Of a stretch of DNA of 64,000 nucleotides, positions 1 to 8,331 are shown piece after piece; position 1 is the first letter of the stretch, and each line of letters begins with the position of its first letter. This stretch comes from SZAS-103 sp964449135 (GTDB taxonomy: Bacteria; Pseudomonadota; Gammaproteobacteria; Xanthomonadales; Xanthomonadaceae): the NCBI GenBank assembly GCA_964449135.1, contig CAYUXZ010000001.1, forward strand, positions 1-64,000. Reading direction: 5' to 3'. Position numbers and translations under genes: made by a program. A model generated the notes under the pieces. The model did not search any database. It saw nothing but the letters and a program-made list of their open reading frames with translations, and was not told the DNA's origin.

Positions 1-1
1 C

Positions 2-220
2 AAGAAGATGTTCCCGAACCTGGACTGGTTCAGCGCGGTGAGCTACCACATGATGGGCGTGCCGACCGCGATGTTCACGCCGCTGTTCGTCATCTCGCGC
101 ACCAGCGGCTGGAGCGCGCACGTGATCGAGCAGCGCACCGACGGCAAGATCATCCGTCCGAGCGCGAACTACACCGGGCCGGAAAACCTGAAGTTCATCC
201 CGCTAAAGGATCGCGGCTAA
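2..220 (+). CDS. prpC: 2-methylcitrate synthase, C-terminal fragment
   Basis: Only the last 72 codons lie in the window; the 5' part is cut off by the left edge. The enzyme condenses propionyl-CoA with oxaloacetate in the methylcitrate cycle in the cytoplasm. The visible end contains the segments NLDWFSAVSYHMMGVPTAMF and IIRPSANYTGPE. These match the C-terminal end of PrpC-type synthases, where the Asp of the NLDWFS stretch is catalytic in the citrate synthase fold. The next methylcitrate gene, prpD, lies on the same strand 6.5 kb downstream, separated by minus-strand genes, so the two are not one transcript here. A housekeeping citrate synthase is less likely because the short IEQR...KIIRPSA tail is PrpC-like. 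Confidence 0.85.
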   Translation, partial: KKMFPNLDWFSAVSYHMMGVPTAMFTPLFVISRTSGWSAHVIEQRTDGKIIRPSANYTGPENLKFIPLKDRG

Positions 221-229
221 CGGCTGCGA

Positions 230-1000
230 TCAGCGCGATGCCGCAATGTCCTCGAAGCGGACATTGCCGATCGCGTAGGACTTCCAGTCCTTGTAGTCGA
301 AGTGCCACCACTCGAATTCGTAGACGCTGAAACCTTCGGTTTCCATCGCACGGCGCAGCAGATCACGGTGCGCGCGCGCCGCGTCGCTGCCACCGGTGTA
401 GGTCGGATAGGCCCGCTCCGACATTTCGTCGTACAGGCTCGTCATCTCGATCGTCCGACCCGTGCGCAGGTCGTACAGCGTCAGATCCACGGCGCAGCCT
501 CGATTGTGGCGTGAGCCCTGCGCCGGGTCGGCGACGAAGCGGTGCTGTTCCGGCGGCGTCGCATCCCAGAACAGCTTGGTGACGTACCACGGCCGATACG
601 CGTCGTGGATCAGCAGACCGTATCCGTCTTTCGCGAGCGCATGGTTGACCCGCGCCAGCGCTTCGGCCGCCGGCCGCTGCAGGAACGCGCGCGGCCGTGC
701 GTACACCGGCGTGCTCAGGAAATTGTTCGACGACGCGTAGCGGATATCGAGATGGATCGTCGGATCGAGCCGCGCCGGCTCGATCAGATCCGCGGCACGG
801 AATTCGCCGGTTTCCAGCGGCGGTTTTGCGGCGAGCGCATCGCGCAGCAGCTCGGGCACGGGCCGCGCCGGCGTGATGCGGAAGATGGCCGGCGGTGTTG
901 CTTGCGGCGATGGCGATGTCTGCGTCGCGACCGGCTGCTGGGAAGCGCAGGCCGTCAGCAGTGCGAGAACGACGAGTGCGACGAGACGATGGCAGTACAT
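230..1000 (-). CDS. ddpX: D-alanyl-D-alanine dipeptidase (VanX/DdpX family) lipoprotein
   Basis: A 256-residue zinc peptidase of family M15D, which splits D-Ala-D-Ala and so recycles or removes peptidoglycan precursor dipeptide. Residues 1-18 form a lipoprotein signal ending in the lipobox LTAC with Cys18, so it is probably anchored in the periplasm. After a low-complexity Pro/Ala/Thr linker, the catalytic domain carries the zinc motif SRHNRGCAVD (His and Asp ligands) and the later EWWHFDY, with the general-base Glu and third ligand His. The ATG at 1000 is chosen because it opens the signal peptide. It converges with prpC, with only 9 bp between the stops. No vanHA or dpp transporter genes are adjacent, so a cell-wall recycling role is more likely than glycopeptide resistance (inference). 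Confidence 0.88.
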   Translation of the reverse strand: MYCHRLVALVVLALLTACASQQPVATQTSPSPQATPPAIFRITPARPVPELLRDALAAKPPLETGEFRAADLIEPARLDPTIHLDIRYASSNNFLSTPVYARPRAFLQRPAAEALARVNHALAKDGYGLLIHDAYRPWYVTKLFWDATPPEQHRFVADPAQGSRHNRGCAVDLTLYDLRTGRTIEMTSLYDEMSERAYPTYTGGSDAARAHRDLLRRAMETEGFSVYEFEWWHFDYKDWKSYAIGNVRFEDIAASR

Positions 1001-1118
1001 ACCGTTGCTCCGACTTCAGAAACTGATCGGAGTGTATGGCTTGTCTTCCGGCACACCAACAGATTGGGCGACGTCAGTCGCCCGCAACTCTCATCGCAGG
1101 GTCATCCGTGTCGCAGGA

Positions 1119-1568
1119 TCAGGGCGCGAGCTTGGCCACGCGGTAGAAACTGTGGTCGCCGATCACTGCGACGAGCTTCGACTGCGACCACGCGGGATCT
1201 GCATGGGCGAGCGCGGCGAAATGGCTGGCGCCGGGCACGACTTCGTGGCGCTGGCCGGCAGGCTTGGCCCAATCGCTTTCGGTCTGGACCGCGATGCGCA
1301 GGGCGGTGATCCACGCCTGGGTATCGCGCAGACGATCACGCGGATCGACGGTGGCCATCGCGAACTGGCCGCGGGCGGTGACCACCTTGCAGACGGAATC
1401 GCCCCACTGCCCGCTGTCGAGGCGGCGCAGGGCGACCTCGGCGACCGCGCGCTGGCCCAGTTCGGGCTGGTCGCGGGCTTCGAGGTAAACGGTGGTCGCC
1501 AGACACATGGGGTCGGCGGCCTGCTGGGGCAGCACGTGCATCAACCAGAGGATCAGTGCCAGTTTCAT
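1119..1568 (-). CDS. SleB-type cell wall hydrolase
   Basis: A 149-residue exported protein with a short hydrophobic N-terminus (about residues 1-18) and a SleB/Hydrolase_2 domain. The family signatures are visible: the early CLATTVYLEARDQ with the catalytic-type Glu, then VCKVVTARGQFA, and near the end GASHFAAL and IGDHSFYR. Related proteins cut peptidoglycan glycan strands (spore cortex lytic enzymes in Bacillus, related domains in Gram-negatives). The ATG is preceded by an AAGGAAA ribosome site about 8 bases upstream. It lies in the same orientation as the upstream fadH, but 264 bp separate them. It could act with the neighbouring D-Ala-D-Ala dipeptidase in wall turnover, a context inference only. 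Confidence 0.8.
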   Translation of the reverse strand: MKLALILWLMHVLPQQAADPMCLATTVYLEARDQPELGQRAVAEVALRRLDSGQWGDSVCKVVTARGQFAMATVDPRDRLRDTQAWITALRIAVQTESDWAKPAGQRHEVVPGASHFAALAHADPAWSQSKLVAVIGDHSFYRVAKLAP

Positions 1569-1832
1569 CGCGGGTTTCCTTGCTCCGTTGGCCGCGCAGG
1601 TTCCGTACAGCGGAAACCGGGTGCGGTATGGCGTGATGGGGACGCGGGGATGAAGCCTGCGTCTTGTAAGCCCGGAGCGGATCCGGGTTCTGACGTAGCT
1701 GGGCGCGCATAGGGGCGCCCGGTGGGGACGGGCGGCACCTTACGGGGGGATTTCCGAACCTCGGCTGAACGAAAAAAACGAAGTATTTGATTGGATTGGA
1801 GTTTCTACTCCAGATACCATGCCGATGCCTCG

Positions 1833-3860
1833 TTAGAGTTTCGCTGCCAGCCGGCTGCCCTGGTCGATGGCGCGCTTGGCGTCCAGTTCGGTGGCGAGGT
1901 CGGCGCCGCCGATGACGTGCACCTCGCGGCCCGCGTCGCGCAGCGGTTGCGCGAGTTCGCGCAGGGATTCCTGGCCGGCGCATACCACGACGTGGTCTAC
2001 CGGCAGCACCGACTCGGCGCCGTCCACGCGGATGCGGAAACCCTCGTCGTCCACGCCGAGATATTCGACGCCGCCGATCATCTTCACGCCCTTGGCCTTG
2101 AGCGCGGCGCGGTGGATCCAGCCGGTGGTCTTGCCGAGCTTCGCGCCCGGCTTGCCGGGGCTGCGCTGCAGCAGCCAGACCTCGCGCGCGGGTGGTTCGA
2201 CCGCCGGAAGCGTAAGTCCGCCCCGCGCGTGCTGGTCGAGGTCCACGCCCCATTCGGCCATCCAGCGTTTCGGATCGAGGCTGGGCGAGGGCTCTTCCTG
2301 CACGAGGAATTCGGCGACATCGAAACCGATGCCGCCTGCACCGACGATGGCCACGCGCTGTCCGGGGACGACGCGGCGGGTGAGCACGTCGAGGTAGCCG
2401 ATGACCTTGGCGTGGTCGCGGCCCGGGAAATCAACGGCGCGCGGGATGACGCCGGTGGCGACGACGACGGCGTCGAATTCCTTGAGGTCGTCGGCCGTGG
2501 CCTTGCGGCCGAGCCGCAGGTCAACGCGTTCTTCGTCGAGGCGATGCGCGAAGTAGCGCAGGGTTTCGTGGAACTCCTCCTTGCCGGGGATCTTCTTGGC
2601 GAGGTTGAACTGGCCGCCGATTTCCTCGTGCGCATCGAACAGCGTCACGCGATGCCCGCGCTGCGCGGCGATCGTCGCGCAGGCCATGCCGGCGGGACCG
2701 GCACCGACGATGGCGATGCGGCGCGGCGCCTTCGCCTGCAGGTAGTTCAGCTCGGTCTCCGCACAGGCGCGTGGGTTGACGAGGCAGCTGGCCTTCTTCA
2801 TCACGAAGACGTGGTCGAGGCAGGCCTGGTTGCAGGCGATGCAGGTGTTGATCGCCTCGGCGCGGCCGGCCTTCGCCTTGTTGCACCACTCCGGATCGGC
2901 GAGCAGCGGACGCGCCATCGACACCATGTCGGCGCCGCCGGACGCGAGGGTGCGTTCGGCGACATCGGGCATGTTGATGCGGTTCGTGGCGACCAGCGGC
3001 AGCTTCACGTGCGGCTTCATGCGCGCCGTGACCTCGGCGAACGCCGCGCGCGGCACCGAGGTCGCGATCGTCGGAACGCGCGCCTCGTGCCAGCCGATGC
3101 CGGTGTTGAGGATGGTGGCGCCTGCGGCTTCCACCGCTTTCGCCTGGGCGACGGTTTCGTCCCAGCTCGATCCGTCCTCGACCAGTTCGAGCATGGACAG
3201 CCGGTAGATGATGATGAAGTCCGGGCCGCAGGCCTCGCGCATGCGACGCACGATCTCGACCGCGAAGCGCATGCGTTTCGTCGCATCGCCGCCCCAGGCA
3301 TCGTTTCGCTGGTTCGTGCGCGGGGCGAGGAACTCGTTGATGAGGTAGCCCTCGGAACCCATCACCTCGATGCCGTGGTAGCCGGCCTCGCGCGCGAGCT
3401 TCGCCGAGTGCGCGTAGTCGTTGATCAGGCGGTCGACGGCGCGCGCGGACAGGGCGCGCGGCGTGATCGGGCTGATCGGCGACTTCACCTTCGAGGGCGC
3501 GACCGCGAACGGATGCGCGGCGTAGCGCCCGGCGTGCAGCAGTTGCAGGCAGATGCGGCCGCCGGCCTCGCGCACCGCTTTCGTCACGATGCGGTGCTTG
3601 TGGATCTCCCACTTCCAGCTCAGCTTGCCGGAGAACGGCTTGAGCCAGCCGAGCATGTTCGGCGACACGCCGCCGGTGACCATCAGGCCGACGCCGCCGC
3701 GCGCGCGCTCGGCGAAATAGGCGGCGAGCTTCGGGAAGTCCGAGGAGCGGTCCTCCAGACCGGTGTGCATCGAGCCCATCAGCACGCGGTTGGGCAGGGT
3801 GCAGAAACCGAGGTCGAGCGGGGAGAAGAGGTACGGGTAGGGTGCTGCACTCATATCCAT
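1833..3860 (-). CDS. fadH: NADPH-dependent 2,4-dienoyl-CoA reductase
   Basis: A 675-residue enzyme that reduces the conjugated 2,4-dienoyl-CoA formed during beta-oxidation of unsaturated fatty acids; E. coli FadH has about the same length. Residues 1-330 form the FMN-binding TIM barrel of the old yellow enzyme type, starting with the LFSPLDLG...LPNRVLMGSM segment. Next come the 4Fe-4S cysteines CIACNQACLDHVF and SCLVNPRAC. A GAGPAGMACA dinucleotide motif then marks the FAD domain, and GAGGIGFDVAEF marks the NADPH domain. An in-frame ATG two codons later (3854) is an alternative start. No other fad gene is adjacent, so it seems to be a single gene. Confidence 0.93.
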   Translation of the reverse strand: MDMSAAPYPYLFSPLDLGFCTLPNRVLMGSMHTGLEDRSSDFPKLAAYFAERARGGVGLMVTGGVSPNMLGWLKPFSGKLSWKWEIHKHRIVTKAVREAGGRICLQLLHAGRYAAHPFAVAPSKVKSPISPITPRALSARAVDRLINDYAHSAKLAREAGYHGIEVMGSEGYLINEFLAPRTNQRNDAWGGDATKRMRFAVEIVRRMREACGPDFIIIYRLSMLELVEDGSSWDETVAQAKAVEAAGATILNTGIGWHEARVPTIATSVPRAAFAEVTARMKPHVKLPLVATNRINMPDVAERTLASGGADMVSMARPLLADPEWCNKAKAGRAEAINTCIACNQACLDHVFVMKKASCLVNPRACAETELNYLQAKAPRRIAIVGAGPAGMACATIAAQRGHRVTLFDAHEEIGGQFNLAKKIPGKEEFHETLRYFAHRLDEERVDLRLGRKATADDLKEFDAVVVATGVIPRAVDFPGRDHAKVIGYLDVLTRRVVPGQRVAIVGAGGIGFDVAEFLVQEEPSPSLDPKRWMAEWGVDLDQHARGGLTLPAVEPPAREVWLLQRSPGKPGAKLGKTTGWIHRAALKAKGVKMIGGVEYLGVDDEGFRIRVDGAESVLPVDHVVVCAGQESLRELAQPLRDAGREVHVIGGADLATELDAKRAIDQGSRLAAKL

Positions 3861-3950
3861 GCGCCGGCGTATTCAAAGCGCGTTACCCTGCCCGGAAGCG
3901 GGCATGGACGCAAGCTGCGTGCGCCATGCCGCTCCGGTGTATCGCTGCAT

Positions 3951-4340
3951 CTACTTGTTGATGATCTGCGGGTCGCAGGGAATCGTGCAGCCGACATTGG
4001 TGTCGTTGACCGTCACCTTGTAGTCCGCGGTCTGCAATTGCGTGTTCTCGTTCTGGATCACGGCGTTGCCGTGCGAACCCGGGTTCGTCCACGACAACTG
4101 GTGGTTCACGTCGTTGGCGAAGGTGACATTGGCGACGGTGTAGCGGTTGCCGGACGGCAATTGCACGGTGACGTTCACTCGGCCCCGGCTGGTGAAGCTC
4201 ACGTCGCCGCCATTGCCGGTGCCGCCGGAGTACTTGTAGCTGTACACCGCGCCATCGGATGCGACCGAATTGGTGTATCCATCCGAGCCGTTGGACTCAT
4301 GGTCGTGAATATCGAGTTGGATATTGCGGTTGTCGGGCAT
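3951..4340 (-). CDS. Hypothetical protein, beta-rich, no signal peptide
   Basis: A 129-residue protein that I do not recognise. It starts at an ATG preceded by a good AAGGAGT ribosome site 7-8 bases upstream, which supports translation. The composition is rich in Asn, Asp, Gly, Ser, Thr and Val, with few Leu and only two Cys (the CTIPC pair near the C-terminus). That suggests a small all-beta domain, perhaps disulphide-bonded. There is no N-terminal hydrophobic segment, so export by Sec is not indicated. It lies downstream of the TIR/TPR protein gene on the same strand, with 67 bp between them in the other gene's favour of position, and upstream of nothing co-directional but fadH. The function is unknown. 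Confidence 0.6.
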   Translation of the reverse strand: MPDNRNIQLDIHDHESNGSDGYTNSVASDGAVYSYKYSGGTGNGGDVSFTSRGRVNVTVQLPSGNRYTVANVTFANDVNHQLSWTNPGSHGNAVIQNENTQLQTADYKVTVNDTNVGCTIPCDPQIINK

Positions 4341-4407
4341 GGTCGACTCCTTATGTTGTTGTGGTGGTTGGGTTGAACGGCGATGCAGGACCGGCGGCGT
4401 TGCGTCG

Positions 4408-6558
4408 CTAGGGTTTGGCTGAAGAAGCTACCGGCCAGGGGAACAACGGAACGTAGCCCGCCGTGTCGAGCAGTTTGCGCACACGCGCGGCCTCGGTTGC
4501 GTCATCGCGCGCGATCGCGACGCGCAACCAGGGGTCGAGCACGCGCCAGTAGTGCGAGTTCGCGGCGAGCGGTGCCAGCGCCCGCCGCGCGGCGAGCAGA
4601 TGCGCATCGTTCACGGGAGGAGACACGCCGCCCGCATCGGTGACCGCAGCCAGCCATTCGGCCAGCGCGTAGCGAGAGATGGTATCGGCGGTGTCGCGAT
4701 GCGGGTCGTTGGCTTGCAGCTTCAAGGATTGCTCCATGTCGGCGCGCGCGCCGGCGTCTCTTGTGCGAATCCGCCACTGGATGCGCAAGGCGAGGGCGTC
4801 GAGCAGGTCGCGCCGCGCGAGCCAATCCGCGTCAGCGACCTTGCCTTCGGTTTCAAGCAAGGGCTGCGCAAGCGCGAAATCCGTCATTGCCGCGTCAGCC
4901 TTGCCGCCGCCGATGCGCGCCGCCGCGCGCTGCACGAGAGTGCGCGCGTAGTCGCGGCTCCAGTCCTTGTTTGTCGGGTCGTGCGCGACGAGCGCTTTCA
5001 TGCGTTCGACCGCGCCGTCAGCCAGCGATTCCGCTTGTGCGTACTGGCCGCGGATGCGCAGCAGTTCGGATTCCAATAGCTCGGTGGTGGATAACTGCTC
5101 CTTCCAATTGGGATCCATCGGTTGCCGCGCGCTGATCCGACGCAGGACATCGACCTTGCCGGCAAGCAGTTTCTCGGCGTTGTCCAAGTGTCCTGCCTGT
5201 TCCTCGACACTGCCTTGCCACGAGAGGTTGTCGGCGATTTCGAAGGCCAAGTTGGCGTCGTCTGGGTTTTTCGCGAGAAGTAGTTTCAAGGTGCCGCGTG
5301 CTCTTTCGAATCCTTGCAGCGCGGTGTCGAGTTCGCCACGAATGAGTTCGAGCACGGCAAGGTTGTGGTCGCCGTAGGCGAGTTCGTGCACCCAGGAGTC
5401 GTGCTTCGGGTCGAGCTCGTGCACCCAGACGTCGTGCTTCGGGACGATTGCGTACACCGCGCGGCAGGTGTCGCGATAGCGCGTGAGCCAGTCGCGGGCC
5501 CTCTCGAGGTCGCGACTCTGCAAATAGACGAAGCCGACCCAGTATTCGGCCTGGCCGCGGTCGAACAGGCGGTCGCCGTCATGCGGATGGCGTTGCGCAA
5601 GCGCGCTGCTGCGCGCGTAGGCGCTGCGGAAGCTGGTCAGCGCCTCCGGATAGCGCGCCTGTTGCAGTCGTACCTGGCCGATCTTGGTGAGCAGTTCGGC
5701 TTGATGCGACAACGTGGTATCCGTGAGATCGCGCGGATCAAGGCTCGTGAAATAGCCGGTTGCCTTGTCATAGACGCTATCGAGCAGATCGAGCCTTCCG
5801 ACCTTGTCGAGCCTGTCGCGCAAGTCGCCGAGCATGAAGCCGAGCAGGTCTTCAGTCTGAGCTTGCCGTCGCTCCGCGTCTTTTTCCGCGATCCGGGCTT
5901 CGTTGCGCGCGATCCAGGCAGTGATCGCCAATCCCGAGGCCAGCATCATTCCCGCGAGCGATGCGACCGCGATCGCGAGCAGGCGGCGTTGCTTTCGCTG
6001 CGCTTCGCGCCGACGCAGGTCGTCGAGGCCGGTTCCGAGCAGGCCGGCGGTCAGCTTGAGGAGCGCGAGCCCGCGGCCGTCCTTGCCGGATCGCAGATCC
6101 GCGGCGATCGGTTCGGCGGGGCGATCGCCGAGCGATCCGTCCGCTTCGAGCTCGAAGCGCAGCGATCGTGGAAAACATTCGCGCGCATCGCCGGCGTGCG
6201 GTTCGCCCGCGACGATCAGGCAATAGATGCGCGCGCCGCGTCCGAGCCGCTTGAAGGTCAGCACTTCCTGGTCCACCCACGGCGAGCGCGCGGCGTCCGG
6301 CGAGCAGACCACGACCAGCGCGTCCGATTGTTTCAGCGCTTCCTGCACGCTCGCGTTGAGGTTGCCGGAGGAGGCGAGATCCTCGCGATCGCGGAAGATC
6401 GGCGCCAGATTTTCCGGGATCGCTCCGAACTCGCCCTGCGCGCCGCGCAGGCGCTTCGGCACGCGGTAGCCTTCGAGGGAGCGATGCAGCCACGCGGCGA
6501 TGCGGGCATCGGCGTGGCTGTAGCTGATGAAGGCGCGGTAGTGCCTGCCGACGCTCAC
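4408..6558 (-). CDS. TIR domain - transmembrane - TPR-like repeat protein
   Basis: A 716-residue protein. Residues 6-140 form a bacterial TIR domain: YRAFISYSHAD at the start, then SPDAARSPWVDQEV, where Glu98 sits at the position of the catalytic Glu of NAD-cleaving TIR domains. A basic stretch precedes a single membrane helix at about 192-214. A coiled-coil-prone segment (215-250) leads to a long helical region with TPR-like periodicity to the C-terminus, predicted to be extracytoplasmic. The start is a GTG at 6558 with a GGGGAG site 8 bases upstream. An 11-residue in-frame duplication lies in the middle. Possible roles are signalling or NAD hydrolysis triggered through the periplasmic repeats. 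No known defence partner (such as ThsA) is adjacent, so the function remains open. Confidence 0.8.
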   Translation of the reverse strand: MSVGRHYRAFISYSHADARIAAWLHRSLEGYRVPKRLRGAQGEFGAIPENLAPIFRDREDLASSGNLNASVQEALKQSDALVVVCSPDAARSPWVDQEVLTFKRLGRGARIYCLIVAGEPHAGDARECFPRSLRFELEADGSLGDRPAEPIAADLRSGKDGRGLALLKLTAGLLGTGLDDLRRREAQRKQRRLLAIAVASLAGMMLASGLAITAWIARNEARIAEKDAERRQAQTEDLLGFMLGDLRDRLDKVGRLDLLDSVYDKATGYFTSLDPRDLTDTTLSHQAELLTKIGQVRLQQARYPEALTSFRSAYARSSALAQRHPHDGDRLFDRGQAEYWVGFVYLQSRDLERARDWLTRYRDTCRAVYAIVPKHDVWVHELDPKHDSWVHELAYGDHNLAVLELIRGELDTALQGFERARGTLKLLLAKNPDDANLAFEIADNLSWQGSVEEQAGHLDNAEKLLAGKVDVLRRISARQPMDPNWKEQLSTTELLESELLRIRGQYAQAESLADGAVERMKALVAHDPTNKDWSRDYARTLVQRAAARIGGGKADAAMTDFALAQPLLETEGKVADADWLARRDLLDALALRIQWRIRTRDAGARADMEQSLKLQANDPHRDTADTISRYALAEWLAAVTDAGGVSPPVNDAHLLAARRALAPLAANSHYWRVLDPWLRVAIARDDATEAARVRKLLDTAGYVPLFPWPVASSAKP
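5380..5445 (-). repeat. 33-bp in-frame tandem duplication inside the TIR/TPR gene
   Basis: Two adjacent 33-bp copies (5380-5412 and 5413-5445) differ at only a few positions. They encode the repeated peptides PKHDVWVHELD and PKHDSWVHELA. The frame is kept, so the protein is lengthened by 11 residues in the linker between helical repeats. The near-identity at DNA level points to a recent slippage or duplication event and not to an ancient repeat. Confidence 0.85.
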
Positions 6559-6717
6559 GCACGTTCTCCCCGGGACGCCGTGTGCCGCCGCCGAGGTTAC
6601 GCCGCCCGTCGCCGCTGCGGAAGCCTGCCGGGCATCGGGACGCTCGCGTTAGATCGCGGCCCCGGGCTCTGGCAAAATAAGCGGCTTTCCCACGTCTTCC
6701 CCTTCAGCGAGCACGCC

Positions 6718-8169
6718 ATGAGCCATCACGACATCCGTTCCGCCGTCCGTCCCGATCCCGATCAGCCGATGGTGGACATCGCCGACTACGTGACCGGCTA
6801 CCGCATCGATTCGCAGGAGGCGTACGACACCGCGCGCTACATGCTGCTCGATTCGCTGGCCTGCGCGATGCTCGCGATGAAGCATCCGGCCTGCGTGAAG
6901 CATCTCGGTCCGCTGGTGCCGGGCGCGACGATGGCCGGCGGCGCGCGCGTGCCGGGCACGAGCCACGAGCTCGATCCCGTGCAGGCCGCGTACAACATCG
7001 GCGTGCAGGTGCGCTGGCTCGACTTCAACGACACCTGGCTCGCGGCGGATTGGGGCCATCCTTCTGACAACCTCGGCGCGATCTTGGGCGTGGCCGACTA
7101 CCTTTCGCGTAAGGCCGAGCGCGAGGGCGGCAAGCAACTCACCGTGCGTGACGTACTCGGCTGGGCGATCAAGGCGCACGAGATCCAGGGCTGTTACGCG
7201 CTGCAGAACAGCTTCAACCGCGTCGGCATCGACCACGTGATCCTGGTGCGCCTGGCCTCGACTGCGGTCGCGACCGCGATGCTCGGCGGCAGCCACGAAC
7301 AGATCGTCAATGCGGTCTCGCACAGCTGGATCGACAACGGCGCGCTGCGCACTTACCGGCATGCGCCGAACACCGGCCCGCGCAAGAGCTGGGCTGCGGG
7401 CGACGCCTGCAGGCGCGCGGTCACGCACGCGCTGAACGCGGTCAAGGGCGAGGTCGGTTATCCGAGCGCCCTGACCGCGAAGACCTGGGGTTACTACGAC
7501 GTCGCCTTCAAGGGCCAGCCGTTCAAGTTCGAGCGCCCGTTCGGCAGCTACGTGATGGAGAACGTGCTGTTCAAGATCAGCTTCCCGGCCGAGTTCCATG
7601 CGCAGACCGCGGTCGAGTGCGCGATGAAGCTGAATCCGCAGGTCAAGGACCGGATCGACGCCATCGAGAAGATCGTGATTTGCACCCAGGAAGCCGGCGT
7701 GCGCATCATCGACAAGACCGGGCCGCTGGCGAACTACGCTGATCGCGACCACTGCATCCAGTACATGGTCGCGGTGCCACTGATCTTCGGTCGCCTGACC
7801 GCCGACGACTACGTGGACGCAGTCGCCGCCGACCCGCGCATCGACGCGCTGCGCTCCAAGATGGTGGTCGAGGAAAACCCGCAGTTCACCAAGGACTACT
7901 TCGATCCGGACAAACGCTACATCGGCAACTCGGTGCAGGTTTTCTTCAAGGACGGCAGTTCGACCGAGCAGGTGTCCATTGATTACCCGATCGGCCACCG
8001 CAAGCGTCGCGCCGAGGGCATCCCGGTGCTGCTCGCGAAGTTCGAAGCGGCCCTGCGCGGGCATCTGCCGGCTGCCGCAGTCGAACGCATCCTGGCCCTG
8101 GCGGCCAAGCCCGCAGACCTGGATTCGACCCCCATCCAGGCCTTCCTGAACGAATTCGTGACGCGTTAG
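6718..8169 (+). CDS. prpD: 2-methylcitrate dehydratase (MmgE/PrpD family)
   Basis: A 483-residue cytoplasmic enzyme that dehydrates 2-methylcitrate to 2-methyl-cis-aconitate in propionate degradation. The length equals that of E. coli PrpD (483). Family landmarks are seen throughout: an early DSLACAMLAMKHPACVKHLG segment, the active-site region LDFNDTWLAADWGHPSDN, RKSWAAGDACRRAV in the middle, and KISFPAEFHAQTA later. The ATG is preceded by a weak AGCGAG site. Longer in-frame readings upstream have no PrpD similarity. The gene is alone on its strand; prpC lies 6.5 kb to the left, and no prpB, prpF or acnD is visible, so the rest of the pathway must lie left of the window. Confidence 0.92.
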   Translation: MSHHDIRSAVRPDPDQPMVDIADYVTGYRIDSQEAYDTARYMLLDSLACAMLAMKHPACVKHLGPLVPGATMAGGARVPGTSHELDPVQAAYNIGVQVRWLDFNDTWLAADWGHPSDNLGAILGVADYLSRKAEREGGKQLTVRDVLGWAIKAHEIQGCYALQNSFNRVGIDHVILVRLASTAVATAMLGGSHEQIVNAVSHSWIDNGALRTYRHAPNTGPRKSWAAGDACRRAVTHALNAVKGEVGYPSALTAKTWGYYDVAFKGQPFKFERPFGSYVMENVLFKISFPAEFHAQTAVECAMKLNPQVKDRIDAIEKIVICTQEAGVRIIDKTGPLANYADRDHCIQYMVAVPLIFGRLTADDYVDAVAADPRIDALRSKMVVEENPQFTKDYFDPDKRYIGNSVQVFFKDGSSTEQVSIDYPIGHRKRRAEGIPVLLAKFEAALRGHLPAAAVERILALAAKPADLDSTPIQAFLNEFVTR

Positions 8170-8331
8170 CAAGATTCTTGCTCCGGCTTGCGGAACTTGT
8201 TAGCCTTGCGTTAACGGGGGATGACTCTGACCCTGCGTGGCCATGTGCGAACGCATATGTCCGGTCCGTCGGTAGATCAGGGTTGCTGAACAGCCAACAA
8301 GCCTTTTGCTGTTTTACTTCAGGAGTTCGAC

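Noticed and set aside
1790..1815. Terminator for fadH formed by GGAGTTTCTACTCC
   Set aside because: Only a 5-bp stem, and the nearest T-rich run is about 25 bases further on.
1791..4376. An 861-codon open frame on the plus strand opposite fadH
   Set aside because: It is antisense to fadH and the next gene, has no family motifs, and is explained by high GC content, which makes stop codons rare in the opposite frames.
5380..5445. A CRISPR-like repeat
   Set aside because: Two in-frame copies with no spacers inside a coding gene; it is a simple duplication.
4408..6558. A Thoeris-type anti-phage system
   Set aside because: No ThsA-like or other effector gene is adjacent, and the protein has a membrane helix and repeat array unlike ThsB.
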